Below, in pieces: positions 60,015 to 64,000 of a DNA stretch of 64,000 bases (its first letter is position 1; each line of letters begins with the position of its first letter). This DNA comes from Formivibrio citricus. GTDB taxonomy: Bacteria > Pseudomonadota > Gammaproteobacteria > Burkholderiales > Chitinibacteraceae. Both the position numbers and the translations under genes were made by a program. The stretch is from positions 35,288 to 99,287 of the forward strand of contig NZ_FOVE01000014.1 in the NCBI RefSeq assembly GCF_900115065.1, written 5' to 3'. The notes under the pieces were generated by a model. It saw only the letters and a list, made by a program, of their open reading frames with translations, made no database searches and was not told the DNA's origin.

Positions 60015-61127
60015 ATGAATAATTTAATACTGCATAGTTTCAGCTTCTCCAATTTTCTGTCGTTCGATGGAGATTGCTCGATGTCGTTCGTGCTGGATGG
60101 CAAGAATGCGCATTCATGTGATGGATTTAAATCTTCGGCTAATGACGAGATATGTCTATCACCAATTTCTGTAGTGGCAGGGGAGGATCGAAGCCGTAGT
60201 AATTTTATTAAAGCGATCAATTTTTTGGTCGGGCTGTTCAATGGCGGGGAAGAGGATTTACTGTGCGGTCATTTGGGTTGCACCTCGTTCTTGCCACTTG
60301 GTTCAGTGCTGAATGGAAATTTTTCGCTTGAGTTTGAGATGAATGGGGTGTTGTATCGATACGTTCTTGAATTAGAAAGAGGGCGGATTGTGTATGAATC
60401 GCTTCATCAAAAACGCGCTAAATTGTATAGCTATCTGTTCGTGCGTGAAATTGATCAAGTATGCTTTTTGAACGAAATCAAAATCAAAAACTTTGGAGTA
60501 ACTGAAAAATGTCTGCGCCATGTCAAAGCCAACTCATCGCTAATCTATGCCGGAGCCATGCAAGGGTCTTTGATCGCGAAAAAAATGGCCAGTAGCTTCC
60601 TGTCAATGATGGGAGGAGGTGCGGTGCGCGATCTGCAGGATGTCTTGCCTGGCCAGGTTTTAAAAGCGGCAGACTTTTTTTATAACCATGATTTATTGCG
60701 CAAGAAGATGGTGAATTTTCTTGTTCATCAAGGGTTTGATTTGTGTGATGTAAAGATGAAGCGTTCACGTCACATTCCGCGCGATGGGAATCCCATTTTT
60801 TACTACGTACCGGAAATTATCCGTTCCTGCACACGCAAGCCAGACGGCTATTCAGTCACACCGATTTGGCTTGAGGATAGAAAATTTATGGCGGTATTCG
60901 TGCAGCTATCCGTCTTGCTTCCAGCCCTAGAGGGAGGTGGGGTTGTTTGCATGGATGGCATGGATGCGTTGGTCGATCCTGAAATATTGAATGCCCATCT
61001 TGGTATGTTTGCCAATTTTGAATCCAATGTAAACAATGCACAAGTTATTCTTGTAACAAAATCCATAGATGTCCTTGGAGGCGTTCATCCCTGCCAGGCA
61101 TATATTGCAAGTAGAGTTTATCCCTGA
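60015..61127 (+). CDS. AAA/ABC-ATPase-like protein with degenerate nucleotide-binding motifs
   Basis: A 370-aa protein whose opening (LILHSFSFSNFLSFDGDCSM) matches the AAA_15/COG1106 type of ATPase. The P-loop position reads AGEDRSRSNFIKAINFL (55-71), lacking the GKS/GKT Lys; the Walker B stretch is VVCMDGMDALVDPEIL, with Gly replacing catalytic Glu. Both sites look inactive. ATG 60015 follows a weak leader. It lies alone between receptor and decarboxylase. May be a non-catalytic regulator. Confidence 0.7.
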   Translation: MNNLILHSFSFSNFLSFDGDCSMSFVLDGKNAHSCDGFKSSANDEICLSPISVVAGEDRSRSNFIKAINFLVGLFNGGEEDLLCGHLGCTSFLPLGSVLNGNFSLEFEMNGVLYRYVLELERGRIVYESLHQKRAKLYSYLFVREIDQVCFLNEIKIKNFGVTEKCLRHVKANSSLIYAGAMQGSLIAKKMASSFLSMMGGGAVRDLQDVLPGQVLKAADFFYNHDLLRKKMVNFLVHQGFDLCDVKMKRSRHIPRDGNPIFYYVPEIIRSCTRKPDGYSVTPIWLEDRKFMAVFVQLSVLLPALEGGGVVCMDGMDALVDPEILNAHLGMFANFESNVNNAQVILVTKSIDVLGGVHPCQAYIASRVYP

Positions 61128-61212
61128 ATTTAATTGTTAATTTTGATAAATGTTTTTGATTGTGTTTTCGGTGTTTGTGTTGTTTGGATTGTTGTCTTAT
61201 CTGGAGATGTAA

Positions 61213-62382
61213 ATGTTTGAAACGCTGTTGCCATTTTTTCAGGCCATGTTAGATCAAACCGGTTTGGTGCACTTCACATTTGGCAATTTTGTAATGTGTG
61301 TACTGGGCTGTGTGATGATTTATCTGGCTATTACAAAACACTTTGAACCATTATTACTGATCGGGATTGGTTTTTCCTGCATCGTAGCCAATATCCCGGG
61401 GCCGCCCGATGTGCCTGGTGGACCTGCTGTTTCGGCGTTGCTCTACGTGGTCAAGGAAGGCGGCCTGTTCCATTTCGCTTTTGAAGGCGTCGGCAAGCTG
61501 ATCATTCCGCCGCTGATCTTCCTTGGCGTGGGTGCCATGACCGACTTCGGTCCGATGATTGCCAACCCAAAGTTGGTTCTGCTTGGCGCTGGCGCGCACT
61601 TGGGCATTTTTGTTGCACTGATTTTTGCCAAGATGCTCGGTTTTACCATGAACGAAGCAGGCGCCATCGGCATTATTGGCGGCGCGGATGGCCCGATGGC
61701 GATCTTTGTGACCATGAAGCTGGCACCCCACCTGCTGGGACCCATCTCGGTTGCGGCTTATTCCTACATGGCCTTGATGCCGCTGATCCAGCCACCGATC
61801 ATGCGTTTGCTGACCACAAAGGAAGAGCGTCAGATCGGCATGGCCCAATCGCGCAAGGTTAGCAAGCTGGAAAAGATCGCTTTCCCGATTGTAATCGCCA
61901 TCGTCGTCAACCTGTTCTTCCCGCCGGTTGCCCCGCTTATCACCATGTTGATGCTGGGTAACCTGTTCAAGGAGTGTGGCGTGGTCGATCGTCTGGCCAA
62001 GACAGCTGCGGGCGGCCTGATCAACGTCATCATCATGATCCTGACTGTTGCTATCGGTTCCACCATGGCCGCAGACAAGTTCCTGACCGTACAGACCATT
62101 CAGATCGTCGTTCTGGGCTTGGTGGCATTTGCCTTCGGCACGGCCTCCGGAGTGGTTACCGCCAAGATCATGAACCTGTTCCTGAAAACCAAAATCAATC
62201 CGTTGATCGGCTCCGCAGGGATTGCTTCCGTGCCGATTGCCGCTCGCGTTTCGCACATCGTGGCCGAGCAGGAAAACCCGAACAACCTGCTGATTTACCA
62301 CGCCATGGGCCCAAACCTCGCTGGCGTATTCGGCACGGCCATCTCGGGCGGAATCTTGCTGGCACTGCTGGGCGCAGCATAA
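61213..62382 (+). CDS. Sodium-pumping decarboxylase beta subunit (OadB/GcdB/MmdB family)
   Basis: A 389-aa protein with about nine membrane helices: GPPDVPGGPAVSALLYVVKE, GVGAMTDFGPMIANPK, GIIGGADGPMAIF, and VPIAARVSHIVAEQENPNN carry the conserved acidic/Ser residues that move Na+. The subunit decarboxylates carboxybiotin in oxaloacetate, methylmalonyl-CoA or glutaconyl-CoA decarboxylases. GGAG lies 7-8 bp before the ATG. The substrate depends on an alpha subunit not in this window. Confidence 0.93.
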   Translation: MFETLLPFFQAMLDQTGLVHFTFGNFVMCVLGCVMIYLAITKHFEPLLLIGIGFSCIVANIPGPPDVPGGPAVSALLYVVKEGGLFHFAFEGVGKLIIPPLIFLGVGAMTDFGPMIANPKLVLLGAGAHLGIFVALIFAKMLGFTMNEAGAIGIIGGADGPMAIFVTMKLAPHLLGPISVAAYSYMALMPLIQPPIMRLLTTKEERQIGMAQSRKVSKLEKIAFPIVIAIVVNLFFPPVAPLITMLMLGNLFKECGVVDRLAKTAAGGLINVIIMILTVAIGSTMAADKFLTVQTIQIVVLGLVAFAFGTASGVVTAKIMNLFLKTKINPLIGSAGIASVPIAARVSHIVAEQENPNNLLIYHAMGPNLAGVFGTAISGGILLALLGAA

Positions 62383-62462
62383 GGCAATGCCCCGGGTTTT
62401 TTGCTTGAAATTCAAGTTATCAAATTGAACTGAGCCGGAGCAATCCGGAGGAGAAAATAATC

Positions 62463-62822
62463 ATGCGCAAATTCAAGATCACCGTTGAAAACACTGCTTA
62501 CAACGTCGTAGTGGAAGAAGTCGATGCAACGGCTGCCGTCCAAGCCAAGCCGGTCGTGGCGGCCACCCCGGCCGCTCCTGTGGCTACAGCCACTCCGGTT
62601 GCAGGTGGCGATACCCCGCTCACCTGCCGACTGGGGGGCGTCGTGGATTCGATCGAAGTGACTGTCGGCCAGCATGTCAACGAAGGGGACAAGGTCATGA
62701 TAGTGGAGGCCATGAAGATGAAGACCTCCATGGTCGCCAACAAGACTGGCAAGGTCACCAGCATTGCCGTCAAGGTCGCGGACAAGGTTGAAACCGGCCA
62801 GGTTCTGATGACGATTGCCTGA
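62463..62822 (+). CDS. Biotin carboxyl carrier protein (decarboxylase type, MmdC/GcdC-like)
   Basis: A 119-aa protein: an N-terminal motif, a Pro/Ala linker (residues 25-50) and a biotinyl domain with EAMKMK (biotin Lys85). The separate carrier is like MmdC or GcdC, whereas classic OadA carries its biotin domain fused. GGAGGAG lies before the ATG. Moves carboxyl from alpha to beta subunit. Confidence 0.93.
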   Translation: MRKFKITVENTAYNVVVEEVDATAAVQAKPVVAATPAAPVATATPVAGGDTPLTCRLGGVVDSIEVTVGQHVNEGDKVMIVEAMKMKTSMVANKTGKVTSIAVKVADKVETGQVLMTIA

Positions 62823-62878
62823 CCTTTGCAGACTGATCGTCAAATCAGCTCTGAACTTGATATGGAGGTAGAGCGAAA

Positions 62879-63208
62879 GTGAACGCAATTATTCCAGATA
62901 CCCTTGCGGGGGCGCTGATACTCAGCATCATCGATTTCTTTTTGAGTTTTGTGATCATTGCGGGGATTGGTGTGGTATTGGCGTTTTTTCCGTTGCTGAA
63001 TCGCTTCGCCAGTGCGGAAGACAAGCACGGCCACAAGCACTCGCACGGAAAAAAGCATGTACATGGTCACGGCCACAGCGCACTGCCGGCCGCGGCTTCT
63101 GTCACACCGGCTGGCAACGCTGCAGACCAGCATGTTGCCGCCATTTCGGCTGCGGTTGCTGTAGTTGTTGGCCCGCACAAGATCGTTCAGATCGAACGTG
63201 CAAATTAA
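62879..63208 (+). CDS. OadG-like small membrane subunit with a His-rich segment
   Basis: A 109-aa protein: one membrane helix (about residues 9-37), then HGHKHSHGKKHVHGHGH (residues 50-66) and a short C-terminal domain ending VGPHKIVQIERAN. Family small subunits hold the complex together and bind Zn2+. GTG 62879 is used; GGAGG is 11 bp upstream. Confidence 0.85.
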   Translation: MNAIIPDTLAGALILSIIDFFLSFVIIAGIGVVLAFFPLLNRFASAEDKHGHKHSHGKKHVHGHGHSALPAAASVTPAGNAADQHVAAISAAVAVVVGPHKIVQIERAN

Positions 63209-63219
63209 CTAGCTGGAGT

Positions 63220-63239
63220 TCCCGGGGGAATCCCCGGGA
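63220..63239 (+). terminator. Palindrome after the decarboxylase genes
   Basis: TCCCGGGG-GAAT-CCCCGGGA, an 8-bp perfect stem, followed by TTTCAGG. The T-run is weak; probably a partial terminator between the decarboxylase and citrate synthase genes. Confidence 0.6.
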
Positions 63240-63391
63240 TTTCAGGACTCAGTCAAAAACAACAAAAATTTGGAGATTCCTTCCGGGGACTTGGTCATGA
63301 GCAGGACAGCAAGCCAGCTCATCCTGTTTCGCATGGGTAATGCGCAGTGCTTGTCACGTGTGCAGTTCGTTCGCCAATGAGAATTTGAACG

Positions 63392-64000
63392 ATGGATAAA
63401 TTCAATACCGCCACGTTGAGCTACTTGGGCAAGTCGATTGAGTTGCCGATACTCAGGGGGACGATGGGCCCCAAAGCTATCGATATTCACAGCCTGTACA
63501 AACACGCAGGGCTCATCACTTATGATCCCGGCCTGATTTCCACAGCCACATGCGCTTCAGAAATTTCTTACATCGACGGCGACAAGGGCGAGCTGTTCTA
63601 TCACGGCTACCCCATCGAGCAACTGGCCACGCACTGCGATTACCTGGAAACCTGCTACCTGATCAAGAACGGCGAGCTGCCGACTGCGACGCAGTACGAC
63701 GAATACGTCACCACGGTGAAGCGTCATACCATGGTGCATGAGCAGCTCATGCGCCTGTACCAGGGCTTCCGCCGCGATGCGCATCCGATGGCGATTCTGG
63801 TCGGGGTGGTCGGGGCGTTGTCGGCCTATTACCAGGATTCGCTCGACATCACCAATCCGGAACACCGTTTGCTGGCGGCCACGCGCCTGGTGGCCAAGAT
63901 GCCGACCATCGTGGCGATGGCCTACAAGTACACGGTGGGCCAGCCGTTCATGTATCCGCGCAATGAACTGAATTACGCGGAGAACTTCCTGCACATGATG
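63392..64000 (+). CDS. gltA: Citrate synthase, 5' part (runs off the window)
   Basis: 203 codons are present, with no stop before the edge. [24 protein letters not shown] start ([20 protein letters not shown]), then [30 protein letters not shown] and [17 protein letters not shown] are typical of type I citrate synthases (about 430 aa in full). It condenses oxaloacetate and acetyl-CoA. Position after an oxaloacetate-related decarboxylase is notable. Confidence 0.93.
   Translation, partial: MDKFNTATLSYLGKSIELPILRGTMGPKAIDIHSLYKHAGLITYDPGLISTATCASEISYIDGDKGELFYHGYPIEQLATHCDYLETCYLIKNGELPTATQYDEYVTTVKRHTMVHEQLMRLYQGFRRDAHPMAILVGVVGALSAYYQDSLDITNPEHRLLAATRLVAKMPTIVAMAYKYTVGQPFMYPRNELNYAENFLHMM

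Overview
The window reads as chromosome of a motile Gram-negative betaproteobacterium. Supporting signs are the fliKLMNOPQR and flhBA flagellar blocks, the rluD/pgeF/bamD neighbourhood, a betaproteobacterial-type porin and DctA carrier, and the 2-pyrone-4,6-dicarboxylate (protocatechuate 4,5-cleavage/gallate) lower pathway. Placement near the Rhodocyclales is only an inference.

Region 1 (1-14.15 kb) is core genome: an Fsr-type MFS exporter, flhA and flhB on the minus strand, fliK to fliR on the plus strand, the zinc-independent GTP cyclohydrolase folE2, pgeF and rluD facing bamD, then a tRNA-Ala(GGC)/tRNA-Glu(TTC) pair behind a strong promoter.

Region 2 (14.1-about 45.6 kb) is an accessory island starting exactly at tRNA-Glu. 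A large serine recombinase runs antisense into the tRNA and takes its stop codon from it. Next come a translationally coupled 74-aa gene, a coupled operon of DnaQ-like exonuclease, acidic unknown protein and protease-less Lon-like AAA+ ATPase, an IS91-family remnant, and a lone integron gene cassette between two attC sites. A lead/cadmium-type resistance locus follows, with two MerR-type promoters, a P-type ATPase, LspA, a DsbA/DsbB pair and a PpiC lipoprotein. After it lie an IS21-family istA/istB pair, a two-gene operon of NACHT NTPase and RelA/SpoT-domain protein (the best candidate for an undescribed, probably anti-phage, system), a group of small secreted proteins, an H-NS-like protein, a mobC/relaxase pair, an XRE regulator with paired operators, and an envelope cluster with zinc-ribbon, RDD, M48 and YiiX-like members.

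Region 3 (46-61.1 kb) combines chemotaxis with catabolism: an alpha-helical unknown protein, an sCache chemoreceptor, IS3 debris, galB, galD, a CHA aldolase, a PDC lactonase, dctA, a porin, a tandem duplicated sCache receptor (one copy without a signalling domain, the other a compositional chimera), and an ATPase-like protein with broken Walker motifs. No ring-cleavage dioxygenase is present, so the enzymes start from 2-pyrone-4,6-dicarboxylate and yield pyruvate plus oxaloacetate.

Region 4 (61.2-64 kb) has the membrane beta subunit, a free biotin carrier and the small OadG-like subunit of a sodium-pumping decarboxylase, then the 5' part of a citrate synthase gene cut by the window edge. Both could act on oxaloacetate made by region 3, but the carboxyltransferase (alpha) subunit is not in the window.
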